The notes: a model not told the origin generated them from the sequence alone. Counted from the stretch's first letter, positions 37,606-49,767 are shown. The stretch is DNA of 64,000 nucleotides from Chrysomallon squamiferum (GCA_012295275.1 CM022677.1:6495280-6559279); one strand, 5' to 3'. Made by a program: numbers and translations.

Positions 37606-37822
37606 AACATATGTTTGTGTAACGTGTAGTGCTGTTACTGATGTTTGTGTAACGTGTAGTGCTGTTACTGATGTGTGTGTAACGTGTAGTGCTGTTACTG
37701 ATGTGTGTGTAACGTGTAGTGCTGTTACTGATGTGTGTATAACGTGGTGCTGTTACTGATGTTTGTGTAACGTGTAGTGCTGTTACTGATGTGTGTGTAA
37801 CGTGTAGTGCTGTTACTGATGA
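37606..37822 (+). repeat. 30-bp minisatellite, about 7 units, array 2
   Basis: Same unit as 18285-18993 (GTGTAACGTGTAGTGCTGTT, ACTGATG), with GTTTGTG variants, and directly followed by segmental copy B. Confidence 0.93.
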
Positions 37823-39796
37823 AAAATGTGTAACTACTACGTTCCCTCAACAAATGAAATGGGTATTTCATACAGACATAAATTCATACTTACATACATA
37901 TATAAAGAAGAAGAAAATTGCTCTGCATGTGCATGTGCATATGTGTCTATATATGTACACACGTCCAAGCACAGAACGTTAATAATCTTAATATATTTAT
38001 TTTTTTCAGGAGGTTTTGTGGTCCTTGTGATTTTTTGTTTTAAATTCTCTGAAAGTTTTAGCATATATATATATATTATATATATATATATATATATAAA
38101 GAGAAAAATAACAAATTGGAATGTTACAGATAATATATCAGTATTAAATTATTTAGTTAAATACTTTGAGACCTTGGAAGCCGACATTCATCTTAATGTA
38201 AATTAGTTTTAATATTTATCACTAATATAAATTTATCACTATGTATATTTTATTTCTCGCTTTCTTTTTTATTTGTTTCCTCAAAATCTATTTATTTATT
38301 TATTGTTGTTCTATTTGCTTTTATTATTACTATCATAGTCTGTTTACATTCTATACATATCAGTTCAAATAAACTTCTGGCTTTGTGCAAAAACCAGCAT
38401 AGCTATTCACACATATCTTCTTTCGCAATTTCTTAGACTCTGTTATCAGTCTTTTTATCCAGTCTTTTTCTTTGTGTGTGTTTGTGTGTTTTGGTGTTTG
38501 ATTATTAATCAGAAATTAACCACATTTCTTGACCAAACAAAAATTTAAACAAGAATAAAATGATGTGTTGTTTGTTTATACAGAGGTGGCCAACATTCAA
38601 ACACTTAATTTAAACTAAATAATTTTAATATTATATAATCTGCATCTTGTCATTTAACTTAACTGTCCATTTAATAATAATAATAATAACTACAACAACA
38701 ACAACAACAATAACAATAATAATAATAATAATGATAATAATAATAATACTAATAATCATAACCATAATTATTATATTTATTATTATTATAATTATTTTTA
38801 TCATTACTGCAACTATAGTATTACTACTACTGTTTTTAATCACCATTATTAACATTATTATTAGTACTAGTAGTATTAGTTGTATTCTAGTTGTTGTTGT
38901 TGTTGTTGTTATTATTATTATTATCACTGATATTATTATTATTACTACAGCTTCTATTTTATCATCGTCATTATTATCATTATTTATATTAGTGTTATTA
39001 TTATCATTAGTATCAACATTATTATATTAGTATTTCTAAATGTACATCAAGAATTCATACTTCAAGATCACTATTCCTTTTTAATTAGTAATTATCTTCA
39101 TTGAAAAGTATATTTATTTTATTTAAACAAATAAAATGTCTTTCAACTTTATTTTTTATAATTAGGTTAACAAAACAACATTACGAAACACACACACACA
39201 CACACAGGTGTGATGAACAGATTATTGCCATTTTTGCTATTGTTGTTCACCTATTTATTTAACTGTTAGCAAAATTTCATGAATTACTTTTAACATTGTT
39301 ATAGAAAGTTCTTTTACGAATATATTTATTTTTTCAATTATTTATGATTATCACCACTAAATTCTTCTGAACCAACATTTGACATTATAAATATTATAAA
39401 CATGCAGAATTTTGGATTATCTGAGCTATCACTGAAATAGGGTTAATTACTATTGTTGCTGTTATCATACTTTATTATTATTATAATTATCATCACATGT
39501 CATAATCATCATCATCATTAATATCTTTAAGTGTATATTCTTAATTTATTTTACACACATTAAAATGTTTGTTCATTAAAAAAAAATGAAAATGTCTTTA
39601 TTCCTACTCTTTAGAACTAAAATAAAATAAAGAATTTATAGTTCATGATCACTATTTCTTTTTAATTAGCATTTTTCATCACTGAAAAGTTTATTTGTTT
39701 TATTTAAACAAATAAAATTTATTTCAATGTTTTTTAAACCTTAGATTTAACAAACATAACGACTTATTTTATTAAATCAAAACTTAATATTATTAT

Positions 39797-39800
<4 letters not shown>
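37823..39800 (+). repeat. segmental duplication, copy B
   Basis: Collinear with 31250-33650. The R2 right part lacks the TAG/TAC/TGC triplet core (jump at about 39445). It ends in (GA)n at 39801. Confidence 0.85.
38010..38206 (+). pseudogene. orphan hydrophobic exon copy B with read-through tail
   Basis: TTTATTTTTTTCAG then GAGGTTTTGTGGTCCTTGTG in phase 1 reads GGFVVLVIFCFKFSESF. One T fewer in the T-run than copy A removes the early TAA, and the frame runs through a (TA)n-derived stretch into KRKITNWNVTDNISVLNYLV and KYFETLEADIHLNVN before TAG. The tail sequence is present in copy A too, but out of frame with its hydrophobic part. An inverted diverged piece of the tail lies at 43137-43200. 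No upstream receptor exons are visible. Confidence 0.4.

Positions 39801-39864
<64 letters not shown>
39801..39864 (+). repeat. (GA)n microsatellite at an R2/R4 chimeric junction
   Basis: Left flank is the R2 right end (TTATTATAATAAGAGAG); right flank is the R4 sequence that follows (GA)n at 36108. Confidence 0.95.
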
Positions 39865-39867
<3 letters not shown>

Positions 39868-40312
39868 ATAAACACATTGTTATTATTTTCACTAAAGCTG
39901 AATTAACTTTACGAGATTAAGGGCGTATTTACACAATGTAGTACACCTGTAATCACAACAACAACAACGACAATAAATAACAATAATAATAAACCGATTT
40001 TAATATGATTAAGACAATTTAATTTTCTACTTTTTTCTTCTATTCATTAATCATGTTTCTAGTATTGTCAGTGAGAGATTATTGCACTGTTATTATGAGG
40101 TATTAACGATAGCTGTCGTCATATTATTATCCATGACGTATTATATATATATATATATACACACACAATGTAATATTTAATATAATTCTATATATTTTTC
40201 ATTCGTTCAGTTTATTTTATTTATAAGAAAACAGAAGAGCTATTAAAGTGAATTACAAACTTGCTAAATTTAACCTTGTGACGTAAGTTTGAGAAGGAAA
40301 ACGACAGTTCTT
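39865..40312 (+). repeat. R4 fragment, copy 3, 448 bp
   Basis: By eye identical to 36108-36555, from TCGATAAACACATTG to GAAAACGACAGTTCTT, same length. It then joins R2 left at TTCTTTGTGTG. Confidence 0.9.
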
Positions 40313-41870
40313 TGTGTGTGTTTGTATGTTTTGGTGTTTGATTATTAATCAGAAATTAACCACATTTCTTGACCAAACAAAAATTTAAACAAGAATAAAA
40401 TGATGTGTTGTTTGTTTATACAGAGGTGGCCAACATTCAAACACTTAATTTAAACTAAATCATGTTAATATTATATAATCTGCATCTTGTCATTTAACTT
40501 AACTGTCCATTTAATAATAATAATAATAACTACAACAACAACAACAATAACAATAATAATAATAATAATGATAATAATAATAATAATAATAATAATCATA
40601 ACCATAATTATTATATTTATTATTATTATAATTATTTTTATCATTACTGCATCTATAGTATTACTACTACTGTTTTTAATCACCGTTATTAACATTATTA
40701 TTAGTACTAGTAGTATTAGTTGTATTCTAGTTGTTGTTGTTGTTGTTGTTATTGTTATTATTATTATTATCACTGATATTATTATTATTACTACAGCTTC
40801 TATTTTATCATCGTCATTATTATCATTATTTATATTAGTGTTATTATTATCATTTCCAGTATCATCATTATTATATTAGTATTTCTAAATGTACATCAAT
40901 AATTCATACTTCAAGATCACTATTCCTTTTTAATTAGTAATTATCTTCACTGAAAAGTATATTTATTTTATTTAAACAAATAAAATGTCTTTCAACTTTA
41001 TTTTTTATAATTAGGTTAACAAAACAACATTACGAAACACACACACACACACAGGTGTGATGAACAGATTATTGCCATTTTTGCTATTGTTGTTCACCTA
41101 TTTATTTAACTGTTAGCAAAATTTCATGAATTACTTTTAACATTGTTATAGAAAGTTATTTTACGAATATATTTATTTTATTTAATTATTTATGATTACC
41201 ACAGGAATCTCCACTAAATTCTTCTGAACCAAGATTTTACATTATAAATATTATAAACATTAAGAATTTTGGATTATCTGAGCTATCACTGAAATAAGGA
41301 TAAAAAGATAAAAAAAAGTACAACTAGGTTCATGTAGATTCGTGTCACAGCAGTCTGTTTTTACGAGTATTTCAGAGTCACTCGTAAATCTGACTTTTCA
41401 CCGAGTTCGCTGTTATTATTATTATTATTATTAGTAGTAGTAGTAGTAGTAGTAGTATGACTGACATTACTACTACTACTACTACTACTGCTGCTGTTGC
41501 TACTGCAACTACTACTATTGTTTTTGATAATAATAATGAGCATCATTATTAGCATTGGTATTATTATTATTATTATATTAATTATTATTAATTTTAGAAT
41601 CATTCCTGTCATTTAAGTATTTTTATTATAATCATAACCACCACCATCATCATCATGCTCATTATTATTATCATTACTACTACTATTTTATCATCATTAC
41701 TGTCATTAACTAGATGTTATTATTGTTATTATCATTATTTATTTTTGTATTTATTATTATTATTATTGCTATTATTATTACTGATATTATCACTATTACC
41801 ACTGCTATTTTATCATTTATGTATTACTATTGCTATTTCATATCTTTTAGTTACATTTTACTTTTAGATA
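40313..41870 (+). repeat. segmental duplication, copy C (R2 left, middle, right)
   Basis: Closely matches 38460-39420 and, further right, 28850-29490. Contains the full triplet core (41410-41520). No gene seen; Ile/Thr/Asn/Ser-rich frames are triplet artefacts. Confidence 0.83.
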
Positions 41871-42397
41871 CAAGTTTTCTAGCTTTTATTTACAAGTTAT
41901 CTTATCCTTTAGAGATACAAGTTGTCTTATCTTTGAGTTCTTAGTTGTCTTAACTCTTAGCAATTTCCTATCTTTTTGTTACAAGTTGTTTTAGCTTTTA
42001 CTTAAAAGTTTTCTTAACTTTAGTTACAAGTTGTCTTAACTTCAGTTACAAGTTGTCTTAACTTTTATTTACAAGTTGTTTTAACTTTAGTTACAAGTTG
42101 TCTTAACTTTAGTCACAAGTTGTCTTAACTTTAGTTACAAGTTGTCTTAACTTTTATTTACAAGTTGTCTTAACTTTAGTTACAAGTTGTCTTAACTTTA
42201 GTCACAAGTTGTCTTAACTTTTATTTACAGGAAGTCTTAACTTTAGTTACAAGTTGTCTTAACTTTAGTTACAAGTTGTCTTAACTTTAGTCACAAGTTG
42301 TCTTAACTTTTATTTACAAGTTGTCTTAACTTTAGTCACAAGTTGTCTTAACTTTTAGTTAGAAGTTGTCTTAACTTTAGTCACAAGTTGTCTTCAC
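41871..42397 (+). repeat. 22-bp minisatellite, about 24 units
   Basis: The unit is TTACAAGTTGTCTTAACTTTAG with frequent ATTTACAAG and GTCACAAG variants. Left units (41871-42000) are more diverged. Confidence 0.94.
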
Positions 42398-42543
42398 ATT
42401 AGGAGTTTACGCAGGTTCAACAAGCATGACTGTTGGTGGTGTGTTGAGAAACGTTTCTACATTATAAAACACCTCTGTTCTAAATGTTATTACTAAAATA
42501 ACTGCATATGAAACTGGATTAAGGCAGAATAAACCTCTCATTT

Positions 42544-42545
<2 letters not shown>
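42398..42545. other. short unique spacer
   Basis: Nothing recognised. Confidence 0.4.

Positions 42546-42613
<68 letters not shown>
42546..42613 (+). repeat. (GT)n microsatellite
   Basis: About 34 pure GT units. Confidence 0.97.
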
Positions 42614-42616
<3 letters not shown>

Positions 42617-43100
42617 TCACATATACCAAATCTTTACTGAATTAATAGTTGTACATGAGACGTGTGCAGAGGAAACTTGAGTGTTTGGGTTGAGTAGATT
42701 AAAATACATTTTATTGTTAGTTTAGAGTAACATGATATCAAGTCTTAAAATTTGTAACAGAGGCAAAACATTATGAAGCAAGCTTCACCGCTAGCTAGGT
42801 AGAATGTAAGCAGAGATAAAAAATACTAAAATGACAACAGGTTGTATTATGTTTCTATATAACAAAAGCTGTCAGTTATATATAGGCACATGCTGAGGTA
42901 ATTCTTGAAAATTATCTTTTACATTAATCTTTGGGGAAAATGTTAACAGTGATTTGCATTGATATGTACAAAATTTAAACAGAAATATGATATTAATAAT
43001 AAGTAGAACAAAAACAAATGAACAAATAAATAAATAAATACTAAATTTTGAAAAAACAAGAAAGAAAAAAGAAAGAAAGCAATAATATATACAGAGTGAC
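42614..43100. other. AT-rich DNA, no gene seen
   Basis: No coding-like frame. A Phe/Leu-rich minus frame at 42872-43102 reflects A-runs. Confidence 0.5.
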
Positions 43101-43205
43101 AAACTCGAACATAATAATAATTATGTACATTAAAAATAATTTACATTAAGATGAATTTCGGCTTGCAAGGTCAAAAAATATTTAACTAAATAATTTAATA
43201 CCCTT
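43101..43205 (-). repeat. inverted fragment of the hydrophobic-exon tail region
   Basis: On the minus strand: TAAATTATTTAGTTAAATAT, GACCTTGCAAGCCGAAATTC, ATCTTAATGTAAATTA. Matches 31550-31620 and 38145-38206 with several changes. Confidence 0.65.
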
Positions 43206-43224
43206 ATATATATATTTATATATA

Positions 43225-43400
43225 TGAGTTTTGGTTGTTTTCTGGCAGCAACAAAGTTATTGTTGTATTATAAACTGATTTACATTCGTGTAATACATTT
43301 CTTCTTGTCATCTCAGATCACAGCTTTGTAAAAGCACACAGAGAGGCACACGCGCACAAACACACTCACACACATTTATATATATATATATATATATCAA
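43225..43400 (+). repeat. R3 dispersed repeat, left-end fragment (copy 4)
   Basis: TTGGTTGTTTTCTGGCAGCA, TTTACATTCGTGTAATACAT, CAGATCACAGCTTTGTAAAA, then (TA)n. It faces the inverted fragment just to its left. Confidence 0.78.
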
Positions 43401-43828
43401 TAAAATATTCTCAATAAAATATATATCAATAAAATATAATCTTAATGTCGAATCTTCACAGCTTTTTAGTTTAGAGCTGTAATATTGTTACAAAAAGGAA
43501 TCTTAGTACGAATGCATCTACTATTGCTATCACTAAGAATTAAATAAAAAATTACATTTTTCATCTAGATGCGCCTTCTCTTCTTTTCAGTCTTTTTCGT
43601 CTTTTTGTTCCTGTTGTTATATCATCATCATCGACGTTTCGAGGCGCTATTGTTACTGTTTTCGGTTTAAACTGAAGCATACACAATATTTTATTGTATT
43701 TTTTTATATTTTGAAATACTAAAAGAAAGATAACTGTCAAAAGTCAAAGCAGAAATTTGTATTTAATGAATTAATTAAAAAAGCACGTGCACGCTGTCAG
43801 TGAAACAAATTGTGTTAGTCTGTCTCAG
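43401..43828. other. AT-rich DNA, no gene seen
   Basis: No recognised feature. Confidence 0.5.
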
Positions 43829-44068
43829 TATATGCTGCAGTAGATTGATATGCTGCAGTAGATTGATATGCTGCAGTAGATTGATATGCTGCAGTAGATT
43901 GATATGCTGCAGTAGATTGATATGCTGCAGTAGATTGATATACTGCAGTAGATTGTTATACTGCAATAGATTGATATACTGCAGTAGATTGATATGCTGC
44001 AGTATATTGATATACTGCAGTAGATTGATATACTGCAGTAGATTGATATACTGCAGTAGATTGATATG
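43829..44068 (+). repeat. 18-bp minisatellite with CTGCAG, about 13 units
   Basis: The unit is GATATGCTGCAGTAGATT, with ATACTGCAG variants toward the right. It encodes hexapeptide repeats in open frames on both strands; these are artefacts of the 18-bp period. Confidence 0.94.
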
Positions 44069-44560
44069 GTGGCAAAACTTTGCTGCTAGGCGTGTCAGTA
44101 CTTTTATATCTTAGTCATTTTTACATCGTCACGTGTCACTTCTAAATTTATATTGTTAGATGGTATACTACATTATCATTTTAACAGAAAAGTATATGAA
44201 TATATATATATATGCTATGTTGTTGCCTGACAAAGTTATTAATGCAATAGAATTACTTGTGATCCTTTCTGATCAGAGATTATTACTAATGAATATAAAA
44301 ACATGGCTTCTGTTATTACTACTACTGCTAACACACACACACACACACACATTTAAGAATTATAATATAGTAATATTTTCAGCAGTAGTGGCATTAATAG
44401 TACTACTATTAGTAGTAGTAGCTAGTATAGTACAAGTAGTAATAGTATGGAAGAAGTCGAAGTAGTAGTAGTAGTAGTAGTAGTAGGATAGTAGTAATAG
44501 GTAGTAGTAGTAGTAGTAGTGGTAGTAGTAGCAGTAGCAGTTAGCCTCGATACCAAAGAT
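44069..44560. repeat. spacer with (CA)n and (GTA)n microsatellites
   Basis: (CA)n at about 44331-44351; (GTA)n with variants at about 44395-44545. No gene seen. Confidence 0.8.
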
Positions 44561-45806
44561 TATATAGATTACAAGATCGTTATCTTTAAAACCAATATAT
44601 TCACTTAGGTTTTCTTTACTTATTTAATTTTTTAATTATGGTAAATGTATTTATTTATGTTAAATTTATTTATTTATTTATCTATTTGTTTATTTACTTA
44701 TTTATGTATTATAGGCTTTTAAGCAAAAAGAGAGAATTAGTTTTGGCTGATGGTGTAAGTCAACAAACGGATTACTTCGAAAGTGCTTTTTTTTAATAAA
44801 TGTTTTTAAAGTGACAGGTTTGCTACATAGAAATCAGTGTGTTTTCTGTTACATACACAACATATTAGAGTGATAATTAGATGTGTAGCGGAATATTAAA
44901 TGGTGCTGTGTTCTGTAATTAACAAATAGTGTAACAAGAAAAGGCTAAAAGAAAGGTGAGATCCCGCAGGTTTAATACATTGTATCATCTATCACAGATT
45001 ATTATTTATAACTGCAGTCTTCTAAAGTCACAATGATTACATTCACAAGTTGAGAATGAAATATATTAATGCGAGTACTGTTGTGTAAATGAATAAACTG
45101 AGTTTCAGCTATAATACTGTTTTATTATTATTATTAGTAGTAGTAGTAGTAGTTCTAAGCTTTGTGATTTTATTTGGTGCATTAACATAAATAAAGAAGG
45201 AAAGAAAGAAAAAGTAGGGGCAAAAAAAAAAAAAACACCGTTTATTTGAAGTTTATGGTCAGTGATTGGCTTGTAATAAGATAAAAAAAATAATAATAAT
45301 AAAAAAAAAATAAAAAATAAAAAATAGAAAAAAAGAACCGCATCGATTTATAATCAGTACGTATATTTTATTTTATTTTATTTTATTTATTTTGAATATA
45401 TTTTTTTTTTTTTTTTTTTTTTATTTTTATGATTGTACTTTCGGAAAAATGCGGGATGATTGTCGGTTTTAACGGATTTTTTTTATTTTATCTGATGTTT
45501 GAAGAAACTTCTAGAGAATTGGAGTAATCGCATTATCATGCAACAAAAAAGTTGCTTAAAGTATTTCATTTTGTGAAGCAGACAGGTAGTACTATTTATT
45601 ATTATAGTTGTTAATGGGTTTGGATTTTGTTTTGGTTTTATTTAAGTATAATTTAAAAGTCACACCACATCGTCATGTTTAGTCTTTAATTTTGTTTTAC
45701 CAATCACTGTATGATGTATCAGGAGAAAATTTCGTGTTAAAAGAAACTGAAATGTGTAGCACACACCAAAGTAAACACCACACAACATCTATGAGTCAAC
45801 AATTTT

Positions 45807-45862
<56 letters not shown>

Positions 45863-46615
45863 TATGATTGATTGATTTTTTTTTTTTAAAGATTTATGTT
45901 AAACTGCCAACTTGCTCTTTACATTATTAAACATATTTAAAATGTTTAAAACATATTAAAGTTTATAATGGGTGGACCCTAAATGCTTTCATATTGTTTA
46001 AGCTAAATACATATAAAGCTCTATGTTAACATTAAAAACAAGTAAAGGTGAATAAAAAGTTAAGAAAAATATGATCAGGTTATTTCATATGTAAACACTG
46101 TAAAATATTAATAAAATTATTTGTTATAATAATATTTAACACACACACACACACACAGATAATTTGTGATCATAATAGCAAAAGAAATTAGTATATTGTA
46201 CAATCATCAAAATAATATGACTAATACTAAGACATCCAAAACTATTTACATCTGTATCTACAGATAATGTACCTAGTTGACATTAATTGCTTCATCACAC
46301 CTATACGTATTACAAAAATGTTCAACTCGTACAGTGTAAACCTATGAATGTACAAGGTCTGAACTCTGTCAATTCTGTGTTTGTATAGATTGTGTCTGTG
46401 AGTCTATTTTAAACATTTCTAGTTTGTTTTGTTCTTACAAATAAGATTGGAAGAATTTAAAAAGAAGGATGCAAGCAAGGTAGAAGTGCTTTATTCTTTT
46501 GTGATCAAAAATTGTTCTGTTTCCCTTTGTTTTAAAAAATGTACTAATTGTCAGTTTTAATTAATTTATTTACATTTTGTTTTGTTTTGTTGTACTTCCT
46601 TCTTTTTTAATCTTC
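44561..46615. other. 2 kb AT-rich DNA, no gene seen
   Basis: (TTTA)n near 44650-44705, poly-A and poly-T runs near 45215-45425, (TTA)n at 45808-45862, (AC)n at 46140-46157. No exon with both splice borders and coding text is visible. Confidence 0.6.
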
Positions 46616-47175
46616 CTCTTATTATTGAGTTTGTTAATTGTGACTAATCCAGTTTTACTTCCAAAATTGCTAAAATGGCATCTTCTTTTGCCAATTTAAT
46701 TTTCTATTACTTTTATGTTTTATTTTTATTATTTTTTTTTTTAATCATTATAATTATTCATTTTCTTTTACATTAGGATCACAATGATTAGGGAGACAGC
46801 ATCACTGGCTACCATATCACTGAGAGCAGTGCACCCACCACCACAACCTCCACCAACAACCTAAGTGACAAAGCTAGCTCTCAATGTAGCCAAAGATTCT
46901 ACATCCCTCCAGTGACAAGACAAAATCCAGGACAGCAAATTTTGCTGAAATTAAATGTCTGAAAGATGCTTATGGATATATCAATGTTTTACATGCAGCA
47001 TGGACAGGAACAAGAAGGAAAGAGCAGAGCACCACTGAAGTCTGCAGTTTTGTGAAAACAAGCTGATGCTGGTAAAAAGACTTCATCTGCTGCCAAACAA
47101 AACAACTTGGCAGATGACTGCGATGGCAAAAACAAGAAAGTTGAGCAGCAGGTGATGTCTGTGAGGCATGGTATG
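46616..47175 (+). pseudogene. coding-like block, copy 1 of a duplicated gene segment
   Basis: Less AT-biased text with fragments of protein-like frames, such as QRFYIPPVTRQNPGQQILLK near 46900-46955 and NNLADDCDGKNKKVEQQ at about 47101-47151, which ends just before GTGATG. The segment is echoed at 48889-49185 and 49570-49655: GCAGTGCACCCACCA, CTTG.CAGATGACTG, AGTTGAGCAGCAGGTGA and CCAAAATTGCTAAAATG occur in both. Stops split every frame, so it is either several small exons I cannot delimit or decayed coding DNA. Family not recognised. Confidence 0.3.
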
Positions 47176-47196
47176 TTTTATTAGTTTATATGTGTA

Positions 47197-47314
<118 letters not shown>

Positions 47315-47440
47315 AAAAATATGCAAAACAATGCATTTATCAGACAAATGTAGACTGATTAAAAAAATATAAAGTATCATGTTCATGATTGAAATTACTA
47401 AAAACTTTGTTTACCACTGATGTGAAATTTTTTTATGTAG

Positions 47441-47525
47441 GTCATTGCAGTATTGTTCAGGTGCTGTTTAGAAAGGGAATTTACATTATGGAGAAGGATG
47501 AATCAGCTGTACAGAACTGCAGACT
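47441..47525 (+). CDS. weak exon candidate, plus strand
   Basis: TTTTTTTATGTAG acceptor followed by less AT-biased text, open in two frames. One reads HCSIVQVLFRKGIYIMEKDE then SAVQNCRLHNSKLS. No good donor is seen before the T-run at 47545, so the call is tentative. Confidence 0.2.
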
Positions 47526-47834
47526 GCACAATTCCAAGTTGTCAGTTTTTTTTAGCTTATTTTTATTTCTTAGTAAAATACATTTTATAGTAACATCTCT
47601 GATTATAAAATAGCAGAATAATAATCACTTATTTACTATTTTGTTAATTATTTAAATTATAACCATTATCATCATTATCATTATAATGATTATACAAAGT
47701 ATATCAAAAATATCCCACACCTCTTTTGGTCTGAATAATCCAGTAACTGATACCAGTAAAATTTTAATTTTTAAGAATAAAAGAAACATTAGTTATTTAT
47801 TTATAACATTTTTTTTTTTCTTTCTTTTTTTCAG

Positions 47835-47912
47835 AATGCACATACAGCTCTAACTGATGTGCTGATGTTGGCTAGTGAAGTTGTTTCAGTAGAAGGTGCT
47901 GTCCAGCACTGA
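47835..47912 (+). CDS. candidate last exon, plus strand (NAHTALTDVLMLASEVV..)
   Basis: A long pyrimidine tract ending CTTTTTTTCAG precedes 25 open codons in phase 0: NAHTALTDVLMLASEVVSVE then GAVQH and TGA. The text is GC-richer than its flanks and reads like an amphipathic helix. An upstream exon ending phase 0 would be needed. I do not recognise the family. It could also be a chance frame after a strong acceptor-like tract. Confidence 0.35.
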   Translation, partial: NAHTALTDVLMLASEVVSVEGAVQH

Positions 47913-48031
47913 GGATAATTTTATGTAGGAAGCTGCATTTTGTAAATAATATATCAGTAAGTACACATGCACATACAATAGTATCTTGTATCACACACTA
48001 TATTTTATACCATCTACATTTCTGTGATGTA

Positions 48032-48032
<1 letters not shown>

Positions 48033-48110
<78 letters not shown>
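48033..48110 (+). repeat. (CT)n microsatellite
   Basis: About 78 bp of CT. Confidence 0.97.
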
Positions 48111-48112
<2 letters not shown>

Positions 48113-48285
48113 AATTCATACAGACCTGATTTTTTTTTTTTTTTGTAAATTTCTATATTTCATAACAAAAGAAGAAGAAGCTTCATATTTTATGAGTATT
48201 TTAAAAAGTTTAAATACAAGATGAGCTAATTCTGTGAGCTCACCAAGGAGAGAAATGTCATCAATGAATATGGCAGAACAGGAGC
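48111..48285. other. short spacer with T-run
   Basis: AGCTCACCAAGGAGAGAAATG at 48237-48257 looks unlike the flanks but is not delimited as an exon. Confidence 0.35.
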
Positions 48286-48853
48286 ATCTGTAGAGGTTGT
48301 TGTTATAGTAGTAGTATTAGTCATTGCTTTTGTTGTAGTAATGTAGTTGTTACAGCATTAATAATAATACTACTTGTTGTAGTAATATTGTAAAATTGAT
48401 CTTGGTGATGTTTTAGCAGGTGATGTTGTCTCAGGTTTAGTAATGTATCTTGTGAGACTGATGGTGATTAAAAAAAACCTGGTTGTAGTCAAATTACTGG
48501 TTGTAGTGGTGGTAATAGCAGTACCAGTTCTAATAGCTGTTTTTAGAGAAATGATAAATGTAACAAGAAGAGTAGGTTAACAGCAGCGATAATAGTAGTA
48601 ATAGTAGTCATAGTTGTTGTTGTTGTAATAATTATAATAATATTAGTATATAGAAATACAGGCATAGGAGTAATACTGAAAAGAGTAAGAAATATCACTT
48701 TTATTATTAATGGATAGTAATTTTAGTAAAAGCAGTATTATTTCAATAAAAGTAACCCTAGTTGAATAAGGTATAATAGTAAATATTAGTTATAGTAATG
48801 ATGGTAATGAAAGTAGCATGTAGTGTTGCAGTAAATGTAGTAGTAGCAGTGTT

Positions 48854-48884
<31 letters not shown>

Positions 48885-48888
48885 CTCA
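48286..48888 (+). repeat. imperfect (GTA)n/(TAG)n low-complexity region
   Basis: Degenerate TAGTAG, GTTGTAGTAATA words with (TTTA)n at 48855-48883. Stops and indels throughout. Confidence 0.8.
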
Positions 48889-49190
48889 AACTAGGCAGTG
48901 CACCCACCAATGTGACTCTGACTCAGAGTTGTTGAAAGTTCTGCCGATGAAAAGCTCAATTTTGGTGAACTGGACATTGAAGCTGACCACGTCAGACTAC
49001 AATTCTTAAGTTGGAGAGTTTTACACCAGTCACCAGTCTCAACAGTCAATTATCAGGAGACTTGAAAAACTTGAACATGCTAAAGCCAGGCAAAGAAAAA
49101 CATGAAAACTTGTCAGATGACTGTGACAGCTGTGTGTGACAGTGGCAAAGTGAAAAGCCTGGAAGTTGAGCAGCAGGTGACTTAGTTTAC
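48889..49190 (+). pseudogene. coding-like block, copy 2 of a duplicated gene segment
   Basis: Echoes 46830-47165: begins GGCAGTGCACCCACCAATGT and ends AAGTTGAGCAGCAGGTGACT. A frame near 49030-49095 reads SQQSIIRRLEKLEHAKARQR. Stops interrupt every frame. Confidence 0.3.
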
Positions 49191-49672
49191 TTCCATTAGC
49201 ATTGTTTTACTTCTTTTTAGCTTATATTTTTAATATTTACTTTATTTTTACATATTTATTTTTTTAAATACTGGCATTTAATACTTCTCTGCATGTTTAT
49301 CATAACATTTAAATTAATAGCATCCATCAGCTAGAGATGTGACTTTCATTTTATTGAAGAATCTAACTAGCAGAAGTAATTAGTTTAGATTTGGGATTAA
49401 ACGCCTTTCTTTAGTTTTTATTTATGAATTTGTTTTTGTTTGTGAGAAATAATGCCTGCCGAAACAGTCTGCTAGATCTCTGTAGAAGTTCAAGATGAAA
49501 GAGGAAATGAAAGAGAGAAATATACTCAGTGAATACAGATAAAACAAACTAAGCTGGAAACCATTTTGAATTTGTTAATTGTGGCTAATCTAGCTTTAAT
49601 TCCAAAATTGCTAAAATGTCATCTTGTTTTGCAAACATAATTGTTCAAGCTGAAAATAAATCTGTTTTGCAG
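49191..49672. other. AT-rich intron-like DNA
   Basis: Includes 49570-49655, a copy of 46625-46705 (GTTAATTGTGGCTAATC, CCAAAATTGCTAAAATGTCA). Confidence 0.5.
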
Positions 49673-49767
49673 GTGATTTTGAGAAAAAGAAACTGAAGAT
49701 GACAAATTCATCTGATACTGTTACTAGCCAGTCAGAGCAAGTCAATAAAACAGAGAACTGTTCTGAA
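49673..49767 (+). CDS. internal exon candidate, basic then Ser/Thr-rich
   Basis: Acceptor AAATCTGTTTTGCAG and consensus donor GTAAGT bound 95 nt with one open frame in phase 1: GDFEKKKLKMTNSSDTVTSQ then SEQVNKTENCSE, ending phase 0. Both other frames contain stops or lack sense. KKKLK could act in nuclear targeting. The clean borders and hydrophilic text make this one of the better plus-strand exon candidates, but no neighbouring exon joins it for certain. Confidence 0.45.

Noticed and set aside
43775-44114. Open frames with hexapeptide repeats (SRLICC, QHINLL)
   Set aside because: Both strands are open because of the 18-bp period; this is a minisatellite.
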